Below, one piece after another: positions 48,537 to 59,062 of a DNA stretch of 64,000 bases. The DNA lies in assembly GCF_000238915.1 (NCBI RefSeq), contig NZ_BAEG01000010.1, forward strand, positions 1-64,000, in the 5' to 3' direction. The stretch comes from Arthrobacter globiformis NBRC 12137. Lineage in GTDB: Bacteria; Actinomycetota; Actinomycetes; Actinomycetales; Micrococcaceae. The position numbers were made by a program, and so were the translations under genes. Below the pieces are notes generated by a model, which worked only from the letters and a program-made list of their open reading frames with translations, did not search any database and was not told the origin of the DNA. How positions within the stretch are numbered: the stretch's first letter is position 1; each line of letters begins with the position of its first letter.

Positions 48537-49532
48537 TCAGGCCCCGGCGAGGTCGGCGCGGATGCCCCAGGTGATGGTGAACGAGTCCCCGGGCGCCAGC
48601 CAGCGGAGGCTGTCCCCCGAGTTAAAGGCATTCGCCGGCCCTGTCATCGGTTCCAGTGCCACAGCCGCCGCCCGGCCCGGGTAGATGCGGCTGACAAACA
48701 CGTGGACGAACGGGCAGGTCTCGTCCTGCCACAGGCTGACGCTGCGGCCGTCCGGCGCGGTCAGCGTGTGACGGGCGATCCCGCCGTCGAACGCCAGATC
48801 GGTCAGGGCGGCGTCGAGATCCAGGTCCCCCACCGTCCTCCCCCGCCGCAGGTCGCTGTCCGCCGAGACGGGTGCGGAGCTGCGCGGGATGAGCCGCTCG
48901 TCCGCCACCAGCCGCGTTGCGGCATTGACAGTCAGCGTGAGCTCCTCGGAGGGCACGTCGCCGATCCGGAGGTATGGGTGCGCCCCGAGCACGAAGGGCG
49001 CCTCGGTCTCGGAATCGTTGACCAGCGTTTGCCGCACCTCCAGGCCCAGGTCCTCGGCCAAGGAGTACTCCACACGGTGCCGCACGAGGAAGGGGTAGCC
49101 GTGCTGGGGGAACACCGGAGCCTCGAGCGTCACGGCAAATTCGGATTCCGCGACCAGGGAGTATGCCGCGTTGCGCAGGAGCCCGTGGCTTGCGTTGTTT
49201 TTGGAAACCTCGGTGATGTCCAACTGCTGCTTCTTGCCGTTCAGGTGCCAGACGCCGTCTTCCACCCTGTTCGCCCAGGGCGCCAGGGTTATCCCGGTGG
49301 CGCCGGGCGGAATGTCGGAATCCCCGTAGGACTCCGTCAGCTGGACGTTCCCGCGGCCGTACCAGCGCAGCCCGGCAGCGAGCTCGGTGACCACGGCGAG
49401 CGCGTCACCACGCCTGAGCTCGTACTGCCTGCCCGTGGCGTAGCGCCTCGAAGTCGTTGGGGAATCACTCGCCGTCGGGGCATGGCTGCCCGTGGTGGAA
49501 TGGCTGGTTTCGGAAGTCGCGCCGGAAGTCAT
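48537..49532 (-). CDS. Aldose 1-epimerase family protein (galactose mutarotase-like)
   Basis: 331 residues, beta-sandwich. Conserved GITLAPWANRVEDGVWHLNG, NASHGLLRNAAYSL (His), FVLGAHPYLRIGD (catalytic His) and FVHVFVSRIYPGRAAAVALEPMTG (catalytic Glu). It probably interconverts alpha and beta anomers of galactose for GalK and lies divergent from the deoR-galT-galK operon. ATG at 49532 lacks a clear ribosome site, so the start is less sure. Confidence 0.85.
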   Translation of the reverse strand: MTSGATSETSHSTTGSHAPTASDSPTTSRRYATGRQYELRRGDALAVVTELAAGLRWYGRGNVQLTESYGDSDIPPGATGITLAPWANRVEDGVWHLNGKKQQLDITEVSKNNASHGLLRNAAYSLVAESEFAVTLEAPVFPQHGYPFLVRHRVEYSLAEDLGLEVRQTLVNDSETEAPFVLGAHPYLRIGDVPSEELTLTVNAATRLVADERLIPRSSAPVSADSDLRRGRTVGDLDLDAALTDLAFDGGIARHTLTAPDGRSVSLWQDETCPFVHVFVSRIYPGRAAAVALEPMTGPANAFNSGDSLRWLAPGDSFTITWGIRADLAGA

Positions 49533-49589
49533 GGACCTACGGTACAACGCGCGCACCAGCCTGCGTGCAACCGCCGACGGGGACCAATG

Positions 49590-49643
49590 TTTGTTATTAT
49601 TTGTTAGAAAGTATTTGTTTTTGATCGCTTTGTGCCACAATAG
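49590..49643 (+). promoter_or_regulatory. AT-rich gal promoter/operator with TTTGTT repeats
   Basis: TTTGTT at 49590, 49600 and 49614 in an AT-rich patch; TTGTTT (49615) with ACAATA (49637-49642) is a plausible -35/-10 pair. Probably the site of DeoR control. Confidence 0.45.
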
Positions 49644-49716
49644 GAGCAGCCACAAACAGTGACCGGGCCCACAGGGCCTGAGCCCGCACTCAGTCCGCGA
49701 GGAAAGGAGGAGCAAC

Positions 49717-50657
49717 ATGCTCGCAACACAGCGGCAGCACCTCATCCTCCAGGAACTCGATGCCGAAGGCACGGTCCGCGTCGCGGCACTCGCGGACCTG
49801 CTCCGTGTCTCCGAGATGACCGTCCGGCGCGACATCGATGCGCTCGATGCCGAAGGCCTGCTGCTGCGGGTTCACGGCGGTGCCACACGCCCTGCCGCGT
49901 TCAGCGCCGTCGAACCGGGCTTCGGCGCAAAGTCGGCCCGGGAAGCAGACGCGAAACGGGCCATCGCGGCGGAGGCCCTCATGCTGCTCCGGCCCGGCAT
50001 GACCCTGCTGGTTTCCGGCGGCACCACCACCCACGAGCTGGCGCGGCTGCTCCCCCGGGATCTCGGGCTCACGGTGGCCACCAACTCCCTCATGGCAGCC
50101 AGCGCGCTGGCGGCAGCCGGTGACGGCGGCATCCGCACCGTGGTCCTGGGCGGCCAGCGCACACCGTCCGAGGCCCTTGTCGGCCCGGTCACGGTGCACG
50201 CCCTGGACAACCTGCACGCCGACCTCTGCTTCATGGGCGTGCACGGCTTCGACCCCACGGCCGGCATCACCTCGCCAAACCTCCTCGAGTCCGAGGTCAG
50301 CGCCGCCATGATCGCGGCATCGGACCAGCTGGCAGTACTCGCCGACGCCACCAAGTACGGGACCATGGGTCTGGCCGGGATCGCTCCGCTGTCCGCCGTC
50401 GGCACCCTCATCACCGACGACCGGATCAGCACAGGCCCCGCCGGCCCTGCCGCCGAGGAGCTGCTCCGGCAGTCCGTCGGCGAACTGCGGCTGGCACACA
50501 TACCCCCGGCCTCCCAACCAGGTAGCAGCTCAGGGCGTTCCCACGGCTGGGAGCCCCCTGAAGTGCTACCTAGTTGGGACCACGACCCCCTTCCCGACCG
50601 CCCCACCAGCCTCCCGGACGGCCAGACGCCGGCTACCGCGTTCAAAGGAAATGACGC

Positions 50658-50661
<4 letters not shown>
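49717..50661 (+). CDS. DeoR/GlpR family regulator, likely repressor of galactose genes
   Basis: 314 residues. N-terminal helix-turn-helix (about 5-57): RVAALADLLRVSEMTVRRDI and RVHGGATRP; then the sugar-phosphate sensor domain with LVSGGTTTHELARLL and ADATKYGTMGLAGIAPL. The normal fold ends near residue 260. The extra 50 residues are read through a hairpin repeat at 50512-50579 and have no domain character. GGAGGAG before the ATG. Overlaps galT (ATGA), so it is in the gal operon. Confidence 0.9.
50512..50579. repeat. Imperfect 24-bp inverted repeat inside the 3' end of deoR
   Basis: Arms 50512-50535 and 50556-50579 match at all but three positions (core CCCAAC-yAGGTAGCA), 20-nt loop. It has the look of a mobile intergenic hairpin but here is translated. 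Confidence 0.85.
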
Positions 50662-51847
<1,186 letters not shown>

Positions 51848-51851
<4 letters not shown>

Positions 51852-53005
51852 CCGCCCCCGCCACCACCGACCTCGAGGCCCGGTTCCATGCCGCATTCGG
51901 CCGCCAGCCCGACGGCGTGTGGCAGGCTCCCGGCCGGGTCAACCTGATCGGCGAGCACACAGACTACAACGAGGGCTTCGTGCTGCCTTTCGCCATCGAC
52001 CGGACCGCCCGGGTGGCCGTGGGGGTCCGCCCCGATTCCACCATCCGGCTGCTCTCCACCTACGGCGACCAGGGAATCACGACGGCGGACACAGCTTCGC
52101 TGCAGCCCGGGACAGCCAAGGGCTGGACCAAGTATCCGCTGGGCGTCATTTGGTCCCTGCAGCAGCGCGGCATCGACGTCCCGGGCCTGGACCTGCTGCT
52201 GGACTCCGACGTGCCCCTCGGCGCCGGGCTGTCCTCTTCGCACGCCATTGAGTGCGCCGCGATCTCGGCACTCAACGACCTCACTGGAGCAGGCATGGGC
52301 CCGGAGGACATGGTCCTGGCCACCCAGCGTGCGGAGAACGACTTTGTCGGCGCACCCACGGGCATCATGGACCAGTCAGCCTCGCTGCGCGGTTCCAAGG
52401 GCCACGCCGTGTTCCTGGACTGCCGGGACCAGAGTGTCCAACTGGTTCCCTTCGAGGCCGAGGCGGCCGGCCTGGTCCTGCTGGTCATCGACACCAAGGT
52501 GTCCCATTCCCATGCCGACGGCGGCTACGCTTCCCGCCGGGCGTCCTGCGAACTGGGCGCCGAGGTGCTGGGCGTCAAGGCGCTCCGGGACGTCACGCCC
52601 GGTGATCTGGAGGAGGCCAGCGGCCTGCTGGACGAGGTCACGTTCCGCCGCGTGCGGCACGTGGTCACCGAGAACGACCGCGTGCTGCAGACCGTGGAAC
52701 TCCTCGGGCAACAGGGCCCGTCGGCGATCGGCGCCCTGCTCGACGCCAGCCATGCGTCCATGCGCGACGACTTTGAGATCTCGTGCGCCGAACTGGATCT
52801 CGCCGCCGATACCTCCCGGGCCAACGGCGCCATCGGCGCCCGGATGACCGGCGGCGGTTTTGGCGGCGCCGCCATCGCACTGACCCCGGCGAGCGAGGAG
52901 CAGCAGGTGCGTACCGCCGTCGTACGGGCCTTCGCGGAGGCGGGGTACACCGCGCCGGACATCTTCACTGTCACCCCGGCCGCCGGGGCGATGCGGCTGG
53001 TGTAG
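51848..53005 (+). CDS. galK: Galactokinase
   Basis: ATP-dependent phosphorylation of galactose. 385 residues of the GHMP fold: galactokinase signature GRVNLIGEHTDYNEGFVLP, ATP loop PLGAGLSSSHAIE, GIMDQSASLRGSKGHAV with the catalytic Asp region and GARMTGGGFGGAAIAL at the end. No galE is in the window. Confidence 0.96.
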
Positions 53006-53030
53006 CTGCTGCTACACCCTGGTCGGGGCG

Positions 53031-53036
53031 TAGGCT
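53031..53036 (+). promoter_or_regulatory. -10 box of the thiolase gene, probably leaderless
   Basis: TAGGCT ends 6 nt before ATG 53043 in the 37-bp gap after galK, so the thiolase has its own promoter. Confidence 0.5.
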
Positions 53037-53042
53037 GGTCGC

Positions 53043-54281
53043 ATGCCTGAAGCAGTCATTGTTTCAACCGCCAGGAGCCCGATCGGCCGCGCTTTCAAAG
53101 GGTCGCTGAAGGACGAGCGGCCGGACGACCTGGCGGCGGCGATGGTCAGCGCAGCGCTGGCCAAACTGCCGGCGTTCGACCCCACCGGAGACAGCGGGCC
53201 GGGCCTGGACGACCTGTACCTCGGGTGCGCCGAACCGAGCGGCGAAGCGGGCTCTAACATGGCCCGTGTCGTCACCATCCTCACGGGCCTGGACAACGTG
53301 CCCGCCGCCACCGTCAACAGGTTCTGCGCCTCGAGCCTGCAGACCCTCCGGATGGCCTTCCACGCCATCCGGGCGGGCGAGGGCCAGGCGTTCGTGGCGG
53401 CCGGCGTCGAAGCCGTGTCGCGCTACCAGGACTGGGCCGGGGCCGGCGAAACCGGGGCCCGGAACCACAACCCGCTGTTCGAGCCGGCCCGCCAGCGCAC
53501 GGCCGCGCGGGCCGAGTCGAACACGCCCTGGACGGATCCGCGGCTGGGCGGCCGCATGCCGGACATCTATATCGCCATGGGCCAGACCGCCGAGAACGTG
53601 GCCACTTCCTACGGCGTCAGCCGTGCGGACCAGGACGAATGGGCCGTGCTGAGCCAGAGCCGGGCCGAGGCCGCGATCGCCTCGGGCTTCTATGCCCGCG
53701 AGATCACGCCGTATGAGCGGCGCGACGGCACGGTGGTGGACCGGGACGATTCACCGCGGCCGGGTGTGACCCTCGACGCCGTCAGTGCCCTGCAGCCGGT
53801 CTTCCGCCGGGAGGGAACCGTCACGGCAGGCAATGCGTGCCCGCTCAATGACGGTGCCGCCGCCCTGGTGGTCATGAGCTACGACCTGGCCAGGGACCTG
53901 GGGCTGGAGCCGCTGGCCCGGATCGTCTCCACCGCGGCCACAGCCTTGTCCCCCGAGCTGATGGGGATGGGGCCGGTGGAAGCCTCACGGCAGGCGCTGG
54001 CCCGCGCGCGCCTGGACATGCGGGACATCGACCTTGTGGAGCTCAACGAGGCCTTCGCCGTGCAGGTGGTGGCCAGCGCCCGCGAGCTGAAAATCGACCC
54101 CGCGAGGCTCAACGTCCACGGCGGTGCCATCGCCCTCGGCCATCCGTTCGGCATGACCGGGGCCCGCATGACCACCACGCTGCTCAATGGCCTGCGCGAG
54201 ACGGACGGAACGATGGGCCTCGCCACCCTCTGCGTCGGCGGCGGGCAGGGCATGGCCGTGGTGCTGGAGCGCCTCACCTAG
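53043..54281 (+). CDS. Acetyl-CoA C-acyltransferase (thiolase)
   Basis: Thiolytic cleavage of 3-ketoacyl-CoA in beta-oxidation, or the reverse. 412 residues: nucleophile Cys95 in VNRFCASSLQT, GNACPLNDGAAALVV, the His motif GGAIALGHPFGMTGAR and second Cys in LCVGGGQGMAV. FadA-like in length. Not obviously linked to the gal genes. Confidence 0.94.
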   Translation: MPEAVIVSTARSPIGRAFKGSLKDERPDDLAAAMVSAALAKLPAFDPTGDSGPGLDDLYLGCAEPSGEAGSNMARVVTILTGLDNVPAATVNRFCASSLQTLRMAFHAIRAGEGQAFVAAGVEAVSRYQDWAGAGETGARNHNPLFEPARQRTAARAESNTPWTDPRLGGRMPDIYIAMGQTAENVATSYGVSRADQDEWAVLSQSRAEAAIASGFYAREITPYERRDGTVVDRDDSPRPGVTLDAVSALQPVFRREGTVTAGNACPLNDGAAALVVMSYDLARDLGLEPLARIVSTAATALSPELMGMGPVEASRQALARARLDMRDIDLVELNEAFAVQVVASARELKIDPARLNVHGGAIALGHPFGMTGARMTTTLLNGLRETDGTMGLATLCVGGGQGMAVVLERLT

Positions 54282-54290
54282 CCGCCCGCT

Positions 54291-54313
54291 TGGAGTTTTT
54301 GTCCAAAACTCCA
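54291..54313. terminator. Small hairpin after the thiolase gene
   Basis: TGGAGTTTT (54291-54299) and AAAACTCCA (54305-54313), loop 5 nt. Paired with the stronger hairpin just downstream. Confidence 0.45.
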
Positions 54314-54324
54314 GCCTTAAACGC

Positions 54325-54360
54325 GGGAGTGGGCCCCGCCGGTTGGCGGGGCCCACTCCC
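54325..54360. terminator. Bidirectional terminator between thiolase and Bax-inhibitor-like gene
   Basis: Perfect 16-bp stem (54325-54340 with 54345-54360) and GGTT loop between convergent genes. Confidence 0.8.
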
Positions 54361-54412
54361 TTATGAACGTACGACGATTGAAACGTACGACGGCGGTCTG
54401 CCGGCTTAGGCG

Positions 54413-55348
54413 TTAGTCGTCGCCTCGGAGGATGGCCAGCAGACGGATGATTTCCACGTACAGCCACACGAGCGTGACGGTCAGGCCGAAGGCGGCGGTC
54501 CAGGAGAAGCGCTCCGGCGCTCCGCTGCGGACGCCCGCCTCGATGCTGGTGAAGTCCATGATTAGCGAGAAGGCAGCGAGGCCGATCGCGAGCAGGCCGA
54601 TGAAGACGCCCAGCGGAATGCCTGCGATCTCCATGCTCGTGCGCAGGCCGAACGGGGAGTCCACCGCGCCGGTCCACATCATGACCATATTGATCAGGGC
54701 GAAGACCGCGTAGCCGATGGTGGCAATCATGAAGAAGCGCATCGCCTTGGGGGTGGCACGGACCTTGCCGCTCTTGAAGAGCACCAGGGTCACGGCGAAG
54801 ACCGACAGCGTGCCGATGACCGCCTGCAGGCCGACGCCCGGGTACATGCCGTCAAGGATGCGGGTCAGGCCGCCGAGGAACAGGCCCTCGAGGGCTGCAT
54901 AGGCCAGGATGAGGGCCGGCGACGGCTGCTTCTTGAACGTGTTGACGAGGGCCAGCACAAAGCCGCCCAGCGCGCCGACGATCATCAGCAGGCTGGCCAG
55001 GGGCAGCGCCACGACCAGCGTGACGGCGGCGCCGGCCGCCACGGCCGCGAGACAGATGGCGGTCTTGACGATGACGTCGTCGAAGGTCATCCGCCCGGTT
55101 TCGGACGGCCCGGCGGCAGGCCGGTGGTACATCTGCTGCAGCTGGTCGTTGGACATGTTCTGCTGCTGTGACATCCAGCCGGACTGTGCATCCATGACCT
55201 GGCCCGGGGCGCGGCCCTGGCCGTACGCCGGCTGGCCGAACTGGTTCTGACCGAAGTTGTTGTGGCCGTACGCCTGCGGGACAGGCGGTGCCTGGGTGGC
55301 TCCACGGAAATTCTTTCCGTTGAAGATCGGGTTTCCGCCAAGTGCCAT
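54413..55348 (-). CDS. Bax inhibitor-1/YccA family membrane protein
   Basis: 311 residues: Gln/Gly/Asn-rich N-terminal 95 residues (NNFGQNQFGQPAYGQG), then seven helices of the TMBIM fold, including FGLRTSMEIAGIPLGVFIGL and DFTSIEAGVRSGAPERFSWT with the conserved Asp of the pH-sensing calcium-leak site, ending RRDD-like ILRGDD. ATG 55348 follows GGAGGAC. Role in bacteria unclear. Confidence 0.9.
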   Translation of the reverse strand: MALGGNPIFNGKNFRGATQAPPVPQAYGHNNFGQNQFGQPAYGQGRAPGQVMDAQSGWMSQQQNMSNDQLQQMYHRPAAGPSETGRMTFDDVIVKTAICLAAVAAGAAVTLVVALPLASLLMIVGALGGFVLALVNTFKKQPSPALILAYAALEGLFLGGLTRILDGMYPGVGLQAVIGTLSVFAVTLVLFKSGKVRATPKAMRFFMIATIGYAVFALINMVMMWTGAVDSPFGLRTSMEIAGIPLGVFIGLLAIGLAAFSLIMDFTSIEAGVRSGAPERFSWTAAFGLTVTLVWLYVEIIRLLAILRGDD

Positions 55349-55540
55349 TGCGGGTGTCCTCCATGTATGGGGTCGGGTGATGAATCTACTGGTCACGCTA
55401 TCAATTTCCACGGACCAGCGGCACGGAAAGTTCCTGCTGGTGACGCGGGATTTCAGTTGTTACCGGATCGCTATCTGATGGCCAGCTCCGCCCACGCGGT
55501 TTGTACTGCTTGCGCTGTACGATAAGCGGGTCAGGGTGAC

Positions 55541-55585
55541 GGATATCACAGCTAGTCAATACCCGCTCCACCAGCAATGATATCC
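55541..55585. promoter_or_regulatory. Inverted repeat upstream of livH
   Basis: GGATATCA (55541-55548) and TGATATCC (55578-55585) are exact inverses 29 bp apart, about 70 bp before livH. Possible operator. Confidence 0.35.
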
Positions 55586-55651
55586 GGCGCCCTCCGTTCG
55601 CAGCGGCTGCAATGAGGCAGCCGCAACCACCCCCACGTGGAGGTTTTCAAT

Positions 55652-56992
55652 TTGAGACGCACACCGAGAGGGCTGCCTATCCGGCGGCCGGCCGGGCTGC
55701 TGAAGGTTTGGGGGGCCATTGCCTCCGCCGTCGTGGCACTTCTGCTGGTCGCAGCGCCGGCATCGCAGGCAGGCACGCCAGCTCCGACACCACCCCCGTC
55801 GAACCAGCAGTTCCAGGACACCATCAGCGGCTTCCTCCGCGACGATACACGGCGCCCCATCGAAGGCGTCAAGATCACCGCCAAGAGCGGGACCTTCACC
55901 GGGGAGGCAACCTCGGGCGCCAACGGGTCCTGGCGGATCGGCGTTCCCAGCCAGGGGACCTACGAGATCCAGCTGGACGAATCCACGCTTCCGGAAGGCA
56001 TCAAGCTCGCCGAAGGCCAGTCGAATCCCCGGACCGTCACGTTCAGCCAGACGTCAAACCTCTCCGTCATCTTCGCGTTCGGCAAAGGCATCGTTGTGCA
56101 GCAGCAGGACTTCGGCCAGAACCTGCTCAACAGGCTCGTGGCCGGCCTTAGCTTCGGCCTTTTGCTCGCCCTCGCTTCAGTGGGCCTGTCCCTGATCTTC
56201 GGCACCACCGGGCTCACCAACTTCGCGCACGGCGAGATGGTGACCCTGGGCGCCGTGCTGGTCTTCGGGTTCAGCGCCATGAACTTGCCCTTCTGGCTGG
56301 CCATCATCCTGGCCCTGCTCGGCGGCGGACTCTTCGGCTACGCGCAGGACGCCGGGCTTTGGCGGCCGCTGCGCCGCCGCGGCACCGGCCTGGTGCCCAT
56401 GATGATTGTCAGCATCGGTCTGGCCCTGGCGGTCCGCTACATCATCCAGTTCTACTTCGGCGGAGCCACGCAGCAGCTGCCGTTCGCGCAGAGCGCGGAA
56501 GTCCAGCTCGGCCCGGTCTCCATCTCCCCCAACAACCTGTGGTCCCTGGTCATCAGCGCCGTCGTCATCGCCCTCATCGGCATGGTGCTGCTGAAGACGC
56601 GGCTGGGCAAGGCCACCCGGGCCGTGGCCGACAACCCCGCGCTGGCCGCCGCCTCCGGAATCGACGTCGACGGCGTCATCCGCCTGGTCTGGATCACGGG
56701 CGGCATGCTGGCCTCACTCGGCGGCATCCTCTGGGCTTATTACCGCCCGGGCGTCACGTTCGACATGGGCTCGCAGATCCTGCTGCTCATCTTCGCCGGC
56801 GTGACCCTCGGCGGCCTCGGCACCGTCTTCGGCGCCCTGGTCGGATCCATCATCGTCGGCATCTTCGTCGAACTGACCACCGTGTTCGGCCTCGCGGCCG
56901 ACCTCAAATACGTGGGAGCACTCTTCATCATGATCGTTGTCCTCTTGTTCCGGCCCCAGGGCATCCTGGGCCGCCGCGAGCGCGTGGGTTAG
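55652..56992 (+). CDS. livH: Branched-chain amino acid ABC permease LivH with an extra exported N-terminal domain
   Basis: 446 residues from TTG 55652, which has GGAGG 8 nt upstream. A signal-like helix (about 18-40) ending ASQAG precedes a carboxypeptidase-regulatory-like beta domain (about 55-140: ISGFLRDDTRRPIEGVKITA, GANGSWRIGVPSQGTYEIQL). The rest is standard LivH: LASVGLSLIFGTTGLTNFAHGE, KATRAVADNPALAAASGIDV and FGALVGSIIVGIFVELTTVF. First gene of the livHMGF operon. Confidence 0.9.
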   Translation: MRRTPRGLPIRRPAGLLKVWGAIASAVVALLLVAAPASQAGTPAPTPPPSNQQFQDTISGFLRDDTRRPIEGVKITAKSGTFTGEATSGANGSWRIGVPSQGTYEIQLDESTLPEGIKLAEGQSNPRTVTFSQTSNLSVIFAFGKGIVVQQQDFGQNLLNRLVAGLSFGLLLALASVGLSLIFGTTGLTNFAHGEMVTLGAVLVFGFSAMNLPFWLAIILALLGGGLFGYAQDAGLWRPLRRRGTGLVPMMIVSIGLALAVRYIIQFYFGGATQQLPFAQSAEVQLGPVSISPNNLWSLVISAVVIALIGMVLLKTRLGKATRAVADNPALAAASGIDVDGVIRLVWITGGMLASLGGILWAYYRPGVTFDMGSQILLLIFAGVTLGGLGTVFGALVGSIIVGIFVELTTVFGLAADLKYVGALFIMIVVLLFRPQGILGRRERVG

Positions 56993-57001
56993 GAGACAGC
57001 C

Positions 57002-57971
57002 ATGGACTTCGGATTCATCCTCTCCAGCGCAGCCAGTGAAATTTTCAGTCCGACGACGGCGGCGTACGCACTTGCCGCGCTCGGCCTCGCCGTGCACTTC
57101 GGCTACTCGGGCCTGCTGAACTTCGGCCAGGCCGGCTTCATGGCGGTCGGGGCCTACGGCTTCGCCATCTCCACACTCACCTTCCGGGTGCCCTTCTTTA
57201 TCGGCCTCCTGATCGCCGTCATCTGTTCCGTGCTTTTTGCACTGGTGCTGGGCATTCCCACCCTCCGTCTACGGGCGGACTACCTTGGCCATCGTCACCA
57301 TCGCGGCGGCGGAAATCGTCCGCTACGTCGTCACCACCAACCAGCTCACGTCCGTGACCGGTTCGGCCAACGGGCTCGCCGCCTTCGAGGGCGGATTCTA
57401 CTCGATGAACCCCTTCCCGGAGGGCTCCTACTTCGGTATGAACAACCGTGACTTCTTCATCCGGGTGGTCGGCTGGGGACTCGTGGCCATCGGCTGCGTG
57501 CTCGTCTGGCTCCTCATGCGCAGCCCCTGGGGCCGCGTGCTGAAAGGCATCCGCGAGGACGAGAACGCGGTCCGCTCACTCGGCAAGAACGTCTACGCCC
57601 ACAAGATGCAGGCGCTGGTGATCGGCGGCACCTTCGGCGCACTGGCCGGGATGATCTTCACGCTCCCGCGCGGCGCCGTGCAGCCCGCCAACTACGGCAC
57701 CGAGCTGACATTCTTCCTGTGGACCTGCCTCCTGCTGGGCGGCATGGCCACGGTCCTGGGGCCGGTGATCGGCGCCATGATCTTCTGGGTAGTCCTGTCC
57801 CTCACGCAGGGCGTCCTGTACGGGCTGATCGAATCCGGCGCGGTGACCTGGCTGACCACTGTCCAGGCCGGCCAGCTGCGCTACATCCTGGTGGGCATCG
57901 CCCTGATGCTGCTGATGATTTTCAGGCCGCAGGGTGTCTTCGGCAATAAGAAGGAGCTGGCGTTCGCATGA
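57002..57971 (+). pseudogene. livM: Branched-chain amino acid ABC permease LivM, frameshifted
   Basis: The first frame reads GLAVHFGYSGLLNFGQAGFM to IPTLRLRADYL at about 57285; the protein then continues in the next frame as AIVTIAAAEIVRYVVTTNQL through RSPWGRVLKGIREDENAVRS to the stop at 57971. One extra T at 57285-57286 (ctTggcc) explains it; without it the product has about 322 residues. Overlap with livG (ATGA) is intact. Probably a sequence error, otherwise the uptake system is broken. Confidence 0.9.
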
Positions 57972-59062
57972 GCAAGCACAGCGAAGAATCAATGGAAGCG
58001 GGCGTCGACTACATGACAGACGCCCGGCCGATCGCCGTCGGGGACAACACCCCCGGCTGCAAGAAGCGGGATGCGATCGTCGTCGCCGAAAACGTCACCC
58101 GCAGCTTCGGCGGCATCAACGCCGTCGACGTCGAATACCTGGAAATCCCGCGGCACAAGATCACCGCCCTGATCGGCCCCAACGGGGCCGGCAAGACCAC
58201 CCTGTTCAACCTGCTCACCGGCTTTGACACACCGAACTCCGGCAAGTGGCAGTTCGAGGGCCAGAGCATCGCCGGGGTGTCCTCCTACAAGGTGGCCCGG
58301 ATGGGGATGGTGCGCACGTTCCAGCTCACCAAGGTCATGGGCAAGCTGACCGTCATGGAAAACATGCGGCTCGGCGCGTCCAACCAGCCGGGCGAGAGGC
58401 TGTCCAAGGCCCTGTTCAAGAACATCTGGGGCGGCCGCGAAAAGGAAATCACCGAGCACGCCAACGTCCTGCTGGAGAAGTTCAAGCTCGACACCAAGAA
58501 GGACGACTACGCGGCGTCGCTGTCCGGCGGCCAGCGCAAACTGCTGGAAATGGCCCGCTCCCTGATGGTCCGGCCCAAGCTGGTGATGCTGGATGAACCG
58601 ATGGCAGGGGTCAACCCGGCACTGACGCAATCGTTGCTGGATCACATCAAGAACCTTAAGTCCGAGGGCATGACCGTCCTCTTCGTGGAACACGACATGC
58701 ATATGGTCCGGCACATCGCGGACTGGGTGGTGGTCATGGCCGAGGGCAAGATCGTGGCCGAGGGACCCCCGGTCGATGTCATGAAGGACCCCGCCGTCAT
58801 CGACGCCTATCTGGGCGCCCACCATGACGTCGATCTCGGCGACACCGAGGGCATCAAGGCGCTTGAGCAGGAACTCGCGGCAGACGAGGAATCGATCGTC
58901 GGTACCGAGGACGCGGGCATCATCGCGGTGGACATCGTGGCGCCCACGATCACCGAAGCAGGCCCGGTCACCAAAGCCGCCCCGGATACCCGACGCACAG
59001 ACGACGGACGGACAGACGCCGGATCCACAGCTGTCGGCCAGCCAGAAAAGGACAAGGAATGA
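57968..59062 (+). CDS. livG: Branched-chain amino acid ABC transporter ATP-binding protein LivG
   Basis: 364 residues. Walker A GPNGAGKTTLFN (about 74-85), signature LSGGQRKLLEMA, Walker B LVMLDEPMAGVNP and switch His in FVEHDMHMV. The usual LivG ends near residue 285; about 80 extra acidic, low-complexity residues follow. An N-terminal extension of about 35 residues is also present; an internal ATG could be the true start. Confidence 0.93.
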   Translation: MSKHSEESMEAGVDYMTDARPIAVGDNTPGCKKRDAIVVAENVTRSFGGINAVDVEYLEIPRHKITALIGPNGAGKTTLFNLLTGFDTPNSGKWQFEGQSIAGVSSYKVARMGMVRTFQLTKVMGKLTVMENMRLGASNQPGERLSKALFKNIWGGREKEITEHANVLLEKFKLDTKKDDYAASLSGGQRKLLEMARSLMVRPKLVMLDEPMAGVNPALTQSLLDHIKNLKSEGMTVLFVEHDMHMVRHIADWVVVMAEGKIVAEGPPVDVMKDPAVIDAYLGAHHDVDLGDTEGIKALEQELAADEESIVGTEDAGIIAVDIVAPTITEAGPVTKAAPDTRRTDDGRTDAGSTAVGQPEKDKE

